Assembly (NCBI GenBank): GCA_965368585.1
Contig: CBDUNM010000022.1
Span: forward strand, 1 to 48,311
Source: JARRQB01 sp965368585
GTDB taxonomy: Bacteria > Pseudomonadota > Gammaproteobacteria > Chromatiales > Chromatiaceae
DNA length: 48,311 bases
Direction: 5' to 3'
Positions 7,792 through 16,315 of this stretch are shown here, piece after piece; the first letter of the stretch is position 1; every line of letters begins with the position of its first letter. A model generated the notes under the pieces. That model did not search any database. It worked only from the letters and a program-made list of their open reading frames with translations, and had not been told where the DNA came from. Position numbers and translations under genes: made by a program.

Positions 7792-10620
7792 TCAGAGCGC
7801 ACCTATTTTTGTCGCCTGTGCCTGGAGCTTATCGACAGCCGAGCGGTTTTCTTCGAGCTTACTACGCTCTTTCTGCACCACGGCCTCCGGTGCTTTTGCG
7901 ACGAAGCCCGCGTTGTTCAGCTTTTTTTCGGTGCGTTCGATGTCCTGGGCCAAGCGCTTGATTTCCTTATCCAAGCGCGCCAGCTCGGCGTCTTTGTCGA
8001 TCAGGCCGGCAAGTGGAATCAGCACCTTCATGTCCCCGACCAGGCAGGTCGCCGATTTTGGTCCTTCGTCGCCTGCCGGCAGGATCTCAACGGATTCGGT
8101 CCGGGCGAGAAAGTCCAGATACGGGCGGGAAGTTGCCGCAAGTTCGACGTCGCGAGGCGACGCGCTGGCCAGAAGTACAGGTACGGGTTTTCCGGGGGCG
8201 ATATTCATTTCGCCCTTTATCTTTCTGATTCCCAGAATAAACTGCATCACCCAATCCATCTCGGCGGTCGCCGCATCGTCGACCAGCCCCGGCTCTGCCA
8301 GAGGATAAGGCTGATTTGTGATGGTTTCGCCCGCCGTACCCGCCAGGGCGCAGACGCGCTGCCAGATCTCTTCGGTGATGAAGGGCATGATGGGGTGGGC
8401 AAGGCGCAGCAAAGATTCCAGCACCCGTACTAGCGTGCGGCGGGTGCCGCGCAGGGCGGCGGCGCTGGCGCCTGTGTCGTTAAGCACGGGTTTTGAGAGT
8501 TCGAGATACCAGTCACAATAGTTGTTCCAGGTAAACTCGTAGATCGCCTGGGCGGCATGGTCGAAGCGGTAGTTTTCAATCGCATGACGCACCGTGGTGA
8601 TGGTCTGCTGCTGGCGCGAGAGGATCCAGCGATCGGCGGCCGACAATTCCAACTCGTCACCGCCTTGGCCGCAGTCATGCCCCTCCGCGTTCATCAGCAC
8701 GTAACGCGAGGCATTCCACAATTTATTGCAGAAATTCCGATAACCCTCGATGCGGCCCAGGTCAAAATTGACATCGCGTCCGGTGGAGGCCAGCGCCGCG
8801 AAGGTGAACCGCAGTGCGTCAGTCCCGAAACTGGGAATACCGTTGGGGAAGTCCCTGCGGGTTTGCTGGGCGATTTTCTCCGCCAGATGCGGTTGCATCA
8901 TGCCCTTGGTCCGTTTTTCCACCAGAGCGTCGAGTCCGATGCCGTCGATCAGGTCGATCGGATCGAGCACGTTGCCTTTGGATTTGGACATTTTGTGGCC
9001 GTGCGCGTCGCGTACCAGGCCGTGAATGTAGACCTCGCGGAACGGCACGTCGCCCATGAATTTCAATCCCATCATGATCATCCGGGCGACCCAGAAGAAA
9101 ATGATATCGAATCCGGTCACCAGGACACTGGTGGGATAGAACTGCTGCAGGCGCAGTGTCGGTTCCGGCCAGCCCAGGGTGGAGAAAGGCCATAGCGCGG
9201 AACTGAACCAGGTGTCCAGCACGTCTTCGTCCTGATTCAAGGCGTAGTCGGACGCCAGGTCATGTTTCTGGCGCACTTCCGCTTCGCTGCGGCCGACGTA
9301 GACGTTCCCCTGTTCATCGTACCAGGCGGGGATGCGATGCCCCCACCAGATCTGGCGGCTGATGCACCAGTCCTGAATATTGCGCATCCAGTCGAAGTAG
9401 GTGTTTTTCCAGTTTTCGGGTACGAAGCGGATATCCCCGTTCTCGACCGCGGTGATCGCCGGCGCCGCCAGCGGTGCAATCTTCACGTACCACTGGTCGG
9501 TCAGCAGCGGTTCGATGACCACACCCGAGCGATCCCCCCGCGGAACTACCAGTTTGTGATCGTCGATCTTTTCCAGGAGGTGCAACGCCTGCAGATCCGC
9601 CACGATGGCTTTACGCGCTTCGTAGCGGTCCATCCCGACGTACCCGGCGGGCAGCAGAGCGCCTTCCTCGGGGTCGTTGTCCCGAATGCCGGCGTCGACG
9701 TTGAAAATGTTGATCAGGCCGCCGTGCGGTTGCTCGGCAATCGGTTTCTCGTCGCGATGCCGCTGCCACACCGCGTAGTCGTCAAAATCGTGCGCCGGCG
9801 TGATCTTTACACAGCCGGTGCCGAATTCCGGATCGACATGTTCGTCGGCGATGATCGGAATCGTGCGGCCGGTCAGCGGCAGCTCGAGCAACTCGCCAAT
9901 CAGGTGCGCGTAACGTTCGTCGCCGGGAGAAACCGCCACCGCGCAGTCGCCGAGCATGGTCTCGGGTCGGGTCGTCGCAACGACCATATGGCCTTTGCCG
10001 TTGGTCAGAGGGTAGCGCATGTGCCACATGTGGCCCGTTTCTTCCTCGGAGAGCACTTCGAGATCCGAAACGGCGGTGTGCAGTTTGGGATCCCAATTTA
10101 CCAGGCGCTTGCCGCGATATATCAGGCCTTCCTCGTACAGCCGCACGAACACCTCTTTGACCGCGTTGGACAAACCTTCATCCATGGTGAACCGTTCGTG
10201 CGCCCAGTCCAGCGACGAACCGAGACGGCGCAACTGACGGGTGATATTTCCGCCAGACTCGTCTTTCCACCGCCAGATGCGGTCGATGAACGGGGCGCGG
10301 CCGAGATCGTGCCGGGTCTTCCCCTCGAGCTCGAGTTGGCGCTCGACCACCATCTGGGTGGCGATTCCCGCGTGATCGGTGCCGGGTTGCCATAGCGTTG
10401 GTCGCCCCAGCATCCGGTGATAGCGAACCAGAGTGTCCATGACCGTGTTGTTGAAGCCGTGTCCCATGTGCAGATTGCCGGTCACATTGGGGGGCGGAAT
10501 CATGATGCAGTAGGGGCTTGCACCACTGGATATGGTGGATATGGGCTCGAAATAGCCTTTTTCTTCCCAGGTTTGGTACCAGCGTTGTTCGATCGCGTGG
10601 GGGTCGTAGGTCTTTTCCAT
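7792..10620 (-). CDS. valS: Valyl-tRNA synthetase
   Basis: A 942-residue class I synthetase charges tRNA-Val with valine. The HIGH motif appears as HMGH in PPPNVTGNLHMGHGFN (about residues 38-55), and KMSKS in GHKMSKSKGNV (about 555). The inserted editing domain contains the TTRPETMLGD motif, which hydrolyses mischarged Thr-tRNA. The C-terminal ~65 residues form the Lys/Glu-rich coiled coil typical of ValS (LARLDKEIKRLAQDIERTEKKL...). Length matches the family (about 950). The start ATG at 10620 fits the family N-terminus (MEKTYDP). A 377-residue frame lies antisense within it and is a shadow. Confidence 0.97.
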   Translation of the reverse strand: MEKTYDPHAIEQRWYQTWEEKGYFEPISTISSGASPYCIMIPPPNVTGNLHMGHGFNNTVMDTLVRYHRMLGRPTLWQPGTDHAGIATQMVVERQLELEGKTRHDLGRAPFIDRIWRWKDESGGNITRQLRRLGSSLDWAHERFTMDEGLSNAVKEVFVRLYEEGLIYRGKRLVNWDPKLHTAVSDLEVLSEEETGHMWHMRYPLTNGKGHMVVATTRPETMLGDCAVAVSPGDERYAHLIGELLELPLTGRTIPIIADEHVDPEFGTGCVKITPAHDFDDYAVWQRHRDEKPIAEQPHGGLINIFNVDAGIRDNDPEEGALLPAGYVGMDRYEARKAIVADLQALHLLEKIDDHKLVVPRGDRSGVVIEPLLTDQWYVKIAPLAAPAITAVENGDIRFVPENWKNTYFDWMRNIQDWCISRQIWWGHRIPAWYDEQGNVYVGRSEAEVRQKHDLASDYALNQDEDVLDTWFSSALWPFSTLGWPEPTLRLQQFYPTSVLVTGFDIIFFWVARMIMMGLKFMGDVPFREVYIHGLVRDAHGHKMSKSKGNVLDPIDLIDGIGLDALVEKRTKGMMQPHLAEKIAQQTRRDFPNGIPSFGTDALRFTFAALASTGRDVNFDLGRIEGYRNFCNKLWNASRYVLMNAEGHDCGQGGDELELSAADRWILSRQQQTITTVRHAIENYRFDHAAQAIYEFTWNNYCDWYLELSKPVLNDTGASAAALRGTRRTLVRVLESLLRLAHPIMPFITEEIWQRVCALAGTAGETITNQPYPLAEPGLVDDAATAEMDWVMQFILGIRKIKGEMNIAPGKPVPVLLASASPRDVELAATSRPYLDFLARTESVEILPAGDEGPKSATCLVGDMKVLIPLAGLIDKDAELARLDKEIKRLAQDIERTEKKLNNAGFVAKAPEAVVQKERSKLEENRSAVDKLQAQATKIGAL

Positions 10621-10968
10621 GGCTAGTGTTAGTTCAGTTCACGAGGGCTAGGGATGCGGTAAATGCGCGAGTATAGCGTTAGAGCGCGACCCTGGGGGGC
10701 TTATCGCCGAACCCTGTTCGCGAACTACTGCCCGGGCCGAGCGGTTTTCGCGCTTGATATCGGCAGCGGCGTGATTTGACCGCGCCAACGGGTGTTTTCA
10801 GGCGTAATTGTGGCGTCACGCTCAATGCTGAGGTAACCTCACCGCACGGACATCGGCGGTAGCGTTGCGGTGCGACACGGTAGTGCAGCGCACCGTCTAC
10901 ACAACGGCAAAACCGCCGCAGTGGTGGCCGAATTCGCCCAAGCCTCGAGTTGCCGATCGATCGAATCA
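10621..10968. other. valS-pcnB divergent intergenic region
   Basis: About 350 bases with no gene I can support lie between the divergent valS and pcnB starts. The short frames here do not look like proteins. The region should hold promoters for both genes, but I see no clear sigma-70 box pair. Its right edge carries the strong ribosome site that decides the pcnB start. Confidence 0.5.
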
Positions 10969-10986
10969 TAAGGAAACACCCGTATC
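10969..10986 (+). promoter_or_regulatory. Shine-Dalgarno and AUC start of pcnB
   Basis: TAAGGA at 10969-10974 matches the 16S anti-Shine-Dalgarno over six bases and is followed after 9 bases by ATC at 10984. The TAA inside it is the last in-frame stop before pcnB. No ATG, GTG or TTG occurs in frame until 11059, which is inside the conserved region, so this ATC is the best initiation codon. E. coli pcnB is known to start at AUU, another codon that initiation factor IF3 discriminates against. Confidence 0.6.
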
Positions 10987-12282
10987 GCCACACCAGTCAT
11001 CATCTCCCGGTCCGAGCACAACATTTCGCGGGCTGATATTTCGGAAAGTGCGCTTAAGGTGCTTTATCGACTCAAAAACGAAGGTTTCAAAGCCTTTCTG
11101 GTGGGTGGTGGCGTCCGCGACCTGTTGCTGGGCAGAGAGCCGAAGGATTTTGATATCGCGACCGACGCGAGTCCCGAGCAGGTGCGGCAGGTTTTTCGCA
11201 ATTGCCGTCTGATCGGGCGCCGTTTTCGTCTAGCGCACGTCCATTTTGGCCGGGAAATCATCGAGGTTGCCACCTTTCGCGGCACCGACGCGGAAGCGGA
11301 CACCGAAACCACGCAGTCCGAAGGCGGTATGCTGCTGCGCGACAACGTGTTCGGGTCTATTGAAGAAGACGCCATTCGCCGGGATTTTTCGGTCAACGCG
11401 CTGTATTACAACATAGAGGACTTCTCGGTTGTCGATTACGTCGGCGGCCTGGAAGATTTGCGGGCCGGCGTGTTGCGCCTGCTGGGTGATCCGGAGCAAA
11501 GGTACCGCGAGGATCCGGTACGCATGCTGCGTGCGGCCAGGTTCGTGGCCAAGCTCGGGTTCCGGCTGGACCCGCGCACGGAAGGACCGATCCCGTCGCT
11601 CGCTTCCCTGCTGGCGGATATCCCGCCGGCGCGCTTGTTCGATGAAGTCCTGAAATTATTTCTTTCGGGGACCGCGGTCGCAGCGTTCGAGAAGCTGCGC
11701 CAGGACGGTTTGTTCGCCCATCTGTTTCCCGATACCGAAGAATGTCTCGCCCATGAAGACCACGAATTTCCTCTAACGCTGGTATTGCGCGGCCTCGAAA
11801 ACACCGATCTGCGCGTCGACGAAGACAAACCTGTCACACCGGCGTTCCTGTTTGCGGTGATTTTGTGGGAACCGGTTCGCCGTATGGCTGAACGGCTGGA
11901 GGCGCAGGGTGAGGCGCCGTATCCGGCTTTGCAGATTGCGGCGACAACCGTTCTGGAGCGCCAGGCCAAGCGGGTGGCAATTCCAAAGCGCTTCAGCGTA
12001 CCCATGCGTGAAATCTGGCTCTTGCAAACCCGCTTCGGTTTCCAGCGCGGCAAGCGACCGCAACGGACCTTGATTCACCCGCGCTTTCGCGCGGCATACG
12101 ATTTCCTGTTGCTGAGGGCGGCGGCCGGCGAGGCCGACCAGCAGACCGTAGACTGGTGGACCGACTATCAGGCGTCGGGCACCGAGGCGGCTTCCGCGCC
12201 GCCGCAAGATGCCAAGCGCCCCGGCTCTCGCAGAGGCCGACGCAGACGAAGGAAGCCGCGCAGAGACTCGACCGCGCAATGA
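10984..12282 (+). CDS. pcnB: Poly(A) polymerase I (PcnB), non-canonical start
   Basis: PcnB adds 3' poly(A) tails that target RNAs for decay and controls some plasmid copy numbers. The nucleotidyltransferase core is clear: LVGGGVRDLLLG, then PKDFDIAT with the two metal-binding aspartates, GRRFRLAHV, and the RRDFSVNAL block. The C-terminus is very basic (RRGRRRRRKPRR), as usual for RNA binding. The first GTG in frame (11059) would remove VIISRSEHNISRADISESAL, which aligns with the conserved N-terminus of E. coli PcnB. I therefore place the start at ATC 10984 (432 residues), behind a good Shine-Dalgarno. The stop overlaps the folK ATG (ATGA). Identity is certain; the start codon is inferred. 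Confidence 0.93.
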   Translation: MATPVIISRSEHNISRADISESALKVLYRLKNEGFKAFLVGGGVRDLLLGREPKDFDIATDASPEQVRQVFRNCRLIGRRFRLAHVHFGREIIEVATFRGTDAEADTETTQSEGGMLLRDNVFGSIEEDAIRRDFSVNALYYNIEDFSVVDYVGGLEDLRAGVLRLLGDPEQRYREDPVRMLRAARFVAKLGFRLDPRTEGPIPSLASLLADIPPARLFDEVLKLFLSGTAVAAFEKLRQDGLFAHLFPDTEECLAHEDHEFPLTLVLRGLENTDLRVDEDKPVTPAFLFAVILWEPVRRMAERLEAQGEAPYPALQIAATTVLERQAKRVAIPKRFSVPMREIWLLQTRFGFQRGKRPQRTLIHPRFRAAYDFLLLRAAAGEADQQTVDWWTDYQASGTEAASAPPQDAKRPGSRRGRRRRRKPRRDSTAQ

Positions 12283-12800
12283 CGGGTGCGCCGGTGACGG
12301 TGTTTGTCGGTCTTGGCAGCAATCTGCACGATCCGCAGCGTCAGGTCACCGCGGCGCTGCAGGAACTGGCTGATCTGCCCGATACTGCAATGGTGCGGCG
12401 TTCCCATCTGTACCGCTCCGCACCGCTGGGCCCGCAGAATCAACCCTGGTACTTCAATGCGGTCGCTGAACTGCTGACCGGGTTGGCGCCGGAACGCCTG
12501 TTGGATGAACTGCAGCGGATTGAACAGCGGCACGGGCGAGTAAGGTCGCAACACTGGGGTCCCCGCAGTCTGGACCTCGATATACTTCTGTTCGGTGCGC
12601 AACAGCTGGTGACACCGCGCCTGCGTATTCCCCATCCGGGGATATCTGGGCGCCACTTCGTCCTGCTGCCCTTGCTCGAAATAGCGCCGGATATCGACAT
12701 ACCCGGGTTGGGCTCGGCGCGGGTTCTGGCGGGCCGCTTAACGACTTCCGACATCGAACAGGTGGGTCGCTCCGACTCCGGGTCTCCACCTCCCGGTTGA
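12279..12800 (+). CDS. folK: HPPK, 2-amino-4-hydroxy-6-hydroxymethyldihydropteridine pyrophosphokinase
   Basis: FolK transfers pyrophosphate from ATP to the pterin alcohol in folate biosynthesis. It is recognised by FVGLGSNL at the N-terminus and the HPPK signature HWGPRSLDLDILLF, whose aspartates bind two magnesium ions. The final conserved IPHPGISGRHFVLLPL segment is present. Starting at the ATG that overlaps the pcnB stop by 4 bases gives 173 residues, the normal size; the longer frame to 12156 is inside pcnB. The pcnB-folK pairing is common in gammaproteobacteria. Confidence 0.95.
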   Translation: MTGAPVTVFVGLGSNLHDPQRQVTAALQELADLPDTAMVRRSHLYRSAPLGPQNQPWYFNAVAELLTGLAPERLLDELQRIEQRHGRVRSQHWGPRSLDLDILLFGAQQLVTPRLRIPHPGISGRHFVLLPLLEIAPDIDIPGLGSARVLAGRLTTSDIEQVGRSDSGSPPPG

Positions 12801-12866
12801 TCGGTCTGCGCGGTACACTGGCGTCGGATGAGCTGCGTATGCGTTCTTGGTGGAGCATTCAATAAT

Positions 12867-13709
12867 ATGAAGACGGTCGTTGAACTGAACGAGCTGCGCT
12901 CGGAATTGGCGGAATTGCGCAAGTCGGGGGCGGTCGCTTTCGTCCCAACGATGGGCAATCTGCATCGCGGTCACCTTTCCCTGGTGCGCGAAGCAGGCAA
13001 GTTGGCCGAGCACGTCGTCGCGAGTATTTTCGTCAATCCCTTGCAGTTCGGTGCGGGTGAAGATCTTGACAACTACCCACGGACCTTCGCCCGGGATTGC
13101 CAAATGCTCGCGGGTGAAGGCGCCGAGTTGCTGTTCGCGCCCACCGTGCAAACCATCTATCCGCGTCCTCCGGATCAGCACACCCGGGTCGAGGTGCCGA
13201 ATTTGTCGGGGCTGTTGTGTGGCCGTTCGCGACCCACGCACTTCGTCGGCGTGGCGACGGTGGTGTGCAAGTTGTTCAACATGGTACAGCCCGATATTGC
13301 GGTATTCGGAATGAAGGACTATCAGCAACTGATGGTAATCAGGCGCATGACCGAGGATCTCAATTTTCCCGTGCAGATCGTCGGCGCACCGACCGTGCGC
13401 GAAGACGATGGACTGGCGATGAGTTCGCGCAACGGGTACCTGACGGCGGCGGAACGCACGGTGGCGCCGGGTTTGTACCGTACGCTTTGCGAGGTGGCCG
13501 ACAGGCTAAAACGAGGCCAGCGGGATTTTGCACGGTTGGAACGGGATGCGGCAGCGGCCCTGCACGAAGCGGGGTTGGGCACGGACTACGTCAGCATCCG
13601 GCGTAGCGAGGACCTCGGCGAACCGGACCCGCGTCAGGCCAGGTTCGTGGTCCTAGCGGCGGCCTATCTGGGTAAGGCGCGACTTATCGACAATATCGAA
13701 GTGACCTGA
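12867..13709 (+). CDS. panC: Pantothenate synthetase
   Basis: PanC condenses pantoate with beta-alanine, using ATP, to make vitamin B5. The nucleotidyl-transferase motifs are present: PTMGNLHRGHLSLV (HIGH-like), FGMKDYQQL, and MSSRNGYL (KMSKS-like). The ATG at 12867, with GGAG 11 bases upstream, gives 280 residues, the usual length. In many relatives panB lies between folK and panC; here the two are only 66 bases apart, so panB must be elsewhere or missing. panD is not in the window either. Confidence 0.95.
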   Translation: MKTVVELNELRSELAELRKSGAVAFVPTMGNLHRGHLSLVREAGKLAEHVVASIFVNPLQFGAGEDLDNYPRTFARDCQMLAGEGAELLFAPTVQTIYPRPPDQHTRVEVPNLSGLLCGRSRPTHFVGVATVVCKLFNMVQPDIAVFGMKDYQQLMVIRRMTEDLNFPVQIVGAPTVREDDGLAMSSRNGYLTAAERTVAPGLYRTLCEVADRLKRGQRDFARLERDAAAALHEAGLGTDYVSIRRSEDLGEPDPRQARFVVLAAAYLGKARLIDNIEVT

Positions 13710-13740
13710 GAATACTTCACGCAGCTCATGAGGTGTATGT

Positions 13741-13944
13741 ATGCCGTTCGTAAACATCAAGGTGACCAATGATGGGCTCACCCCAGGGAAAAAGGCTGAG
13801 TTGATCGCCGGTGTTACCGACCTTCTACGTGACCTGTTGGGAAAAAACCCGGCGACGACCGTTGTGATCATCGACGAGGTGGATTCCGACAACTGGGGTG
13901 TCGGCGGTGAAAGCGTCACGCGGCGACGGCAGCGAGAAGACTGA
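13741..13944 (+). CDS. 4-oxalocrotonate tautomerase family protein
   Basis: A 67-residue protein starts Met-Pro; after removal of Met, Pro1 would be the catalytic base of the tautomerase superfamily. The family pattern continues with a Lys/Ala helix (KKAELIAGVTDLLRDLLG), NPATTVVIIDEV, and NWGVGGESV near the end. Such small hexameric enzymes tautomerise enol acids; the natural substrate cannot be told from sequence. It follows panC by 31 bases on the same strand and may be read through from it. The match to the small YusQ/4-OT-like group is strong. Confidence 0.88.
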   Translation: MPFVNIKVTNDGLTPGKKAELIAGVTDLLRDLLGKNPATTVVIIDEVDSDNWGVGGESVTRRRQRED

Positions 13945-14054
13945 CCGGTATCGAGCGTGGTTCGCGCTCAGGTTCGCCGGTGCCAGCTTCCGGTTTGCCA
14001 CATATTAAGATCGAGCCGAGGAGGGCGCCGGGTATCAGGCGGAGCGCCCTTCGC

Positions 14055-15542
14055 TCAGAGCCCCGATAGTTTGGCGGGGCGGCCAAGCCGATGGTCCAGG
14101 GCGAACCCGTACAAGTCGTAGTATTTCTCGGCGCTGTTGCGCCAACTGAAATCGCGTCGCATCCCGGTTCGTTGAACCTCGTGCCACCTGGCCGGCGGCT
14201 TGTCGCGGAAACGCATAGCACGCTGCACGGCCGACCACAGGCTGTCCGCATCGGCGTGCTCGAACACAAAGCCCGTCGCGATCCCGTCCAGCACCGCGTC
14301 GGAGCTGGCGTCCACCACGGTATCGGCAAGTCCCCCGGTGCGCCTGATAATCGGAATTGTGCCATAACGCAGGCTGTACATCTGATTCAGACCGCAAGGC
14401 TCAAAGCGCGAAGGCATGATGAAGCTGTCAGCCCCGGCTTCGATCAGGTGCGCCAAAGGTTCGTCGTAACCGATCTTCACCCCGACCTGTTGCGGGTGCT
14501 CACGCGCAGCCTCGGTGACTGCAGCCTCCAGGAGGGGATCACCACTGCCGAGTATGACAAGCTGCACGTGCGGCTGTTCGAGCAGTCGTGGCAGGATGGC
14601 GACGATCATATCGGCACCCTTTTGTTCGACGAGTCGACCGATATGCGCAAACAACAGGGAATTTTCCATCTGCGCCAGGCCGAATTGTTGCTGCAAATGG
14701 CTTTTGTCGATCGCCTTCCCCGACAGATTGTCGACGTCGTAGGCCTGCGGCAGGTGGGGGTCGGTGGCCGGATTCCAGGTTTCAATATCAATGCCGTTGA
14801 GGACGCCGAACAGACGCTCCTGCCGGTACGCCAATAGACCTTCGAGACCATAGCCCAGTTCGGGGGTACAGATTTCGCTCGCGTAGGTCGGGCTCACAGT
14901 AGTGACCACGTCGGCAAACGCGATGCCGCCCTTGATGAACGACAGATTGCCATGGTATTCCAGGCCGCTCATAGACCAAAGGTCGCCGGGAAGATCAAGG
15001 TCGGCGAACACGCCCGCGCCGTACACACCCTGGTAAGCGAGGTTGTGAATGGTAAAAAGGGTGGCGGGCCGGTTCCATTCCCGAGAAAGCAGTGCGGGAA
15101 CCAGGCCCGTTTGCCAATCGTTGCAATGTACGATGTCCGGGCACCAGCCGTCCGGGCCGTGGCCCAATGCCAACGCGGTTACCGCTCGCGAAAATACCGC
15201 GAACCGGTGCGCGTTGTCCCCGTAATCTTGTCCTGACGCATCGGTGTAGATTCCGCCGTCGCGCGCGAACAGGCCAGGCGCTTCGATCACCACGAACACC
15301 GGGCCGGACGGCGTGAGTCGGCCGGTCGCCAGGCCGACCGGTTGCGCTACGCCAGGCATCGCCAACTCGCCGATACGTGCAACCCCATCGAGTCGGTCGA
15401 CGATGCCGCGATAGCCCGGAATGACGATTCTCACGTCCGCACCGAGGTTAGAGACCGCTATCGGTAGACTTCCCGCGACATCGGCGAGACCACCCGTTTT
15501 AACGAGCGGCGTGACTTCACTGGCAGCAAATAAGACTTTCAC
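14055..15542 (-). CDS. glgA: Glycogen synthase (ADP-glucose type)
   Basis: GlgA is a GT5 glucosyltransferase extending alpha-1,4-glucan from ADP-glucose. The N-terminal KTGGLADVAGSLP motif binds the donor. The C-terminal half has HIGRLVEQKGAD and the conserved MPSRFEPCGLNQMYSLRYGTIPI-type block around the catalytic Glu (kept here as SRFEPCGLNQ). Families begin with KVLFAASE, so I choose the GTG at 15542 (495 residues); an ATG at 15569 adds nine residues and is the alternative. No other glycogen genes are next to it. pgi, supplying glucose-6-phosphate interconversion, lies divergently beyond a gene-free gap. Confidence 0.93.
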   Translation of the reverse strand: MKVLFAASEVTPLVKTGGLADVAGSLPIAVSNLGADVRIVIPGYRGIVDRLDGVARIGELAMPGVAQPVGLATGRLTPSGPVFVVIEAPGLFARDGGIYTDASGQDYGDNAHRFAVFSRAVTALALGHGPDGWCPDIVHCNDWQTGLVPALLSREWNRPATLFTIHNLAYQGVYGAGVFADLDLPGDLWSMSGLEYHGNLSFIKGGIAFADVVTTVSPTYASEICTPELGYGLEGLLAYRQERLFGVLNGIDIETWNPATDPHLPQAYDVDNLSGKAIDKSHLQQQFGLAQMENSLLFAHIGRLVEQKGADMIVAILPRLLEQPHVQLVILGSGDPLLEAAVTEAAREHPQQVGVKIGYDEPLAHLIEAGADSFIMPSRFEPCGLNQMYSLRYGTIPIIRRTGGLADTVVDASSDAVLDGIATGFVFEHADADSLWSAVQRAMRFRDKPPARWHEVQRTGMRRDFSWRNSAEKYYDLYGFALDHRLGRPAKLSGL

Positions 15543-15707
15543 GGTATTGATTTCTCGATGATGTACCATGCGCTAGGTACCGAATCGAAAACTCAATGCT
15601 TGGTTCCAACCATTGAGCGGTAAACCCGGGCGCCTAATGAGTTCAGTCTAAGATCCCGCCTGTATTTGGCGTATCCAGATGGCGACGGATGCTCCCAAAT
15701 ATACACC

Positions 15708-15727
15708 AGCCGATCCCAAGATCGGCT
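15708..15727. repeat. Small perfect hairpin
   Basis: AGCCGATC and GATCGGCT are perfect 8-base complementary arms separated by CCAA. No T-run follows, so a simple intrinsic terminator is unlikely. It could be an operator or RNA structure in the glgA leader on the other strand. Confidence 0.4.
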
Positions 15728-16158
15728 AAAACTGCTCGATTCGCCTGCGCGCGCCGCGCCGCCTGTTCCGCGGACGCGTGACGGCAGGCGTCACTTGCTT
15801 CGGTCATGCGCGCCAACGAGACCGAGATGCGGTTGTTCGACCGCCTGATGACCAGTGCAAGCTGGTGGGTTTGACCAGTCCGCGAACCGGCTGCGGTTCG
15901 CTGAGCTGTATGAAAGTATTCTGGCCTGGCGGCGCGGTGGCGACGAGCGATTTTCGTGCAATCTGATCGCAGGGGCGGCCGTTTTTGCCGAAACCGGTGG
16001 AGATAAGTTTTGCCGCTGCTACAATCTCAAATGGTCCGCGAACGACTGAAAATTAGCTTGTCAACCCAACGTTGCAGGGTTCGGCGAAGCACGGCCGGCT
16101 TGTAGCGGATTCGGCATAGACACGCTGTGCAGAAGCCGGAAAAAGCGCCCGTCGGGCG

Positions 16159-16189
16159 GTGGAGCAGGCTGGCAAGCCTGTTCCACCCG
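16159..16189. repeat. 13-bp imperfect palindrome upstream of pgi
   Basis: GGTGGAGCAGGCT and AGCCTGTTCCACC face each other across the 4-base loop GGCA, pairing over 13 bases with a single G-T wobble. There is no following T-run. The shape resembles the short dispersed palindromes found between genes in many proteobacteria, but I find no second copy in this window. Confidence 0.5.
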
Positions 16190-16315
16190 GTTTCGCCGTC
16201 TTCGGGTCGATTGAGGACCGGGTAATGCGGATGCCGGACGTGACCGGTTATTGAGTATCTATCGATTCATGCGGCGGCCGGTGTCGACGCGTGCAGCCTG
16301 AGACTACGGGTAACT

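Larger units (their letters stand above)
15570..16315. other. Long glgA-pgi intergenic region with hairpins
   Basis: About 745 bases contain no believable gene; the three short plus-strand frames have no protein-like character. Two inverted repeats stand out, at 15708-15727 and 16159-16189. The region should contain the promoters of the divergent glgA and pgi genes, but I see no clear -35/-10 pair. Confidence 0.5.

Noticed and set aside
9262..10395. 377-codon plus-strand frame inside valS
   Set aside because: It is antisense to conserved valS domains including the editing site, without protein motifs of its own.
11059..11061. GTG at 11059 as the pcnB start
   Set aside because: It would remove conserved N-terminal residues and lacks the good Shine-Dalgarno found before ATC 10984.
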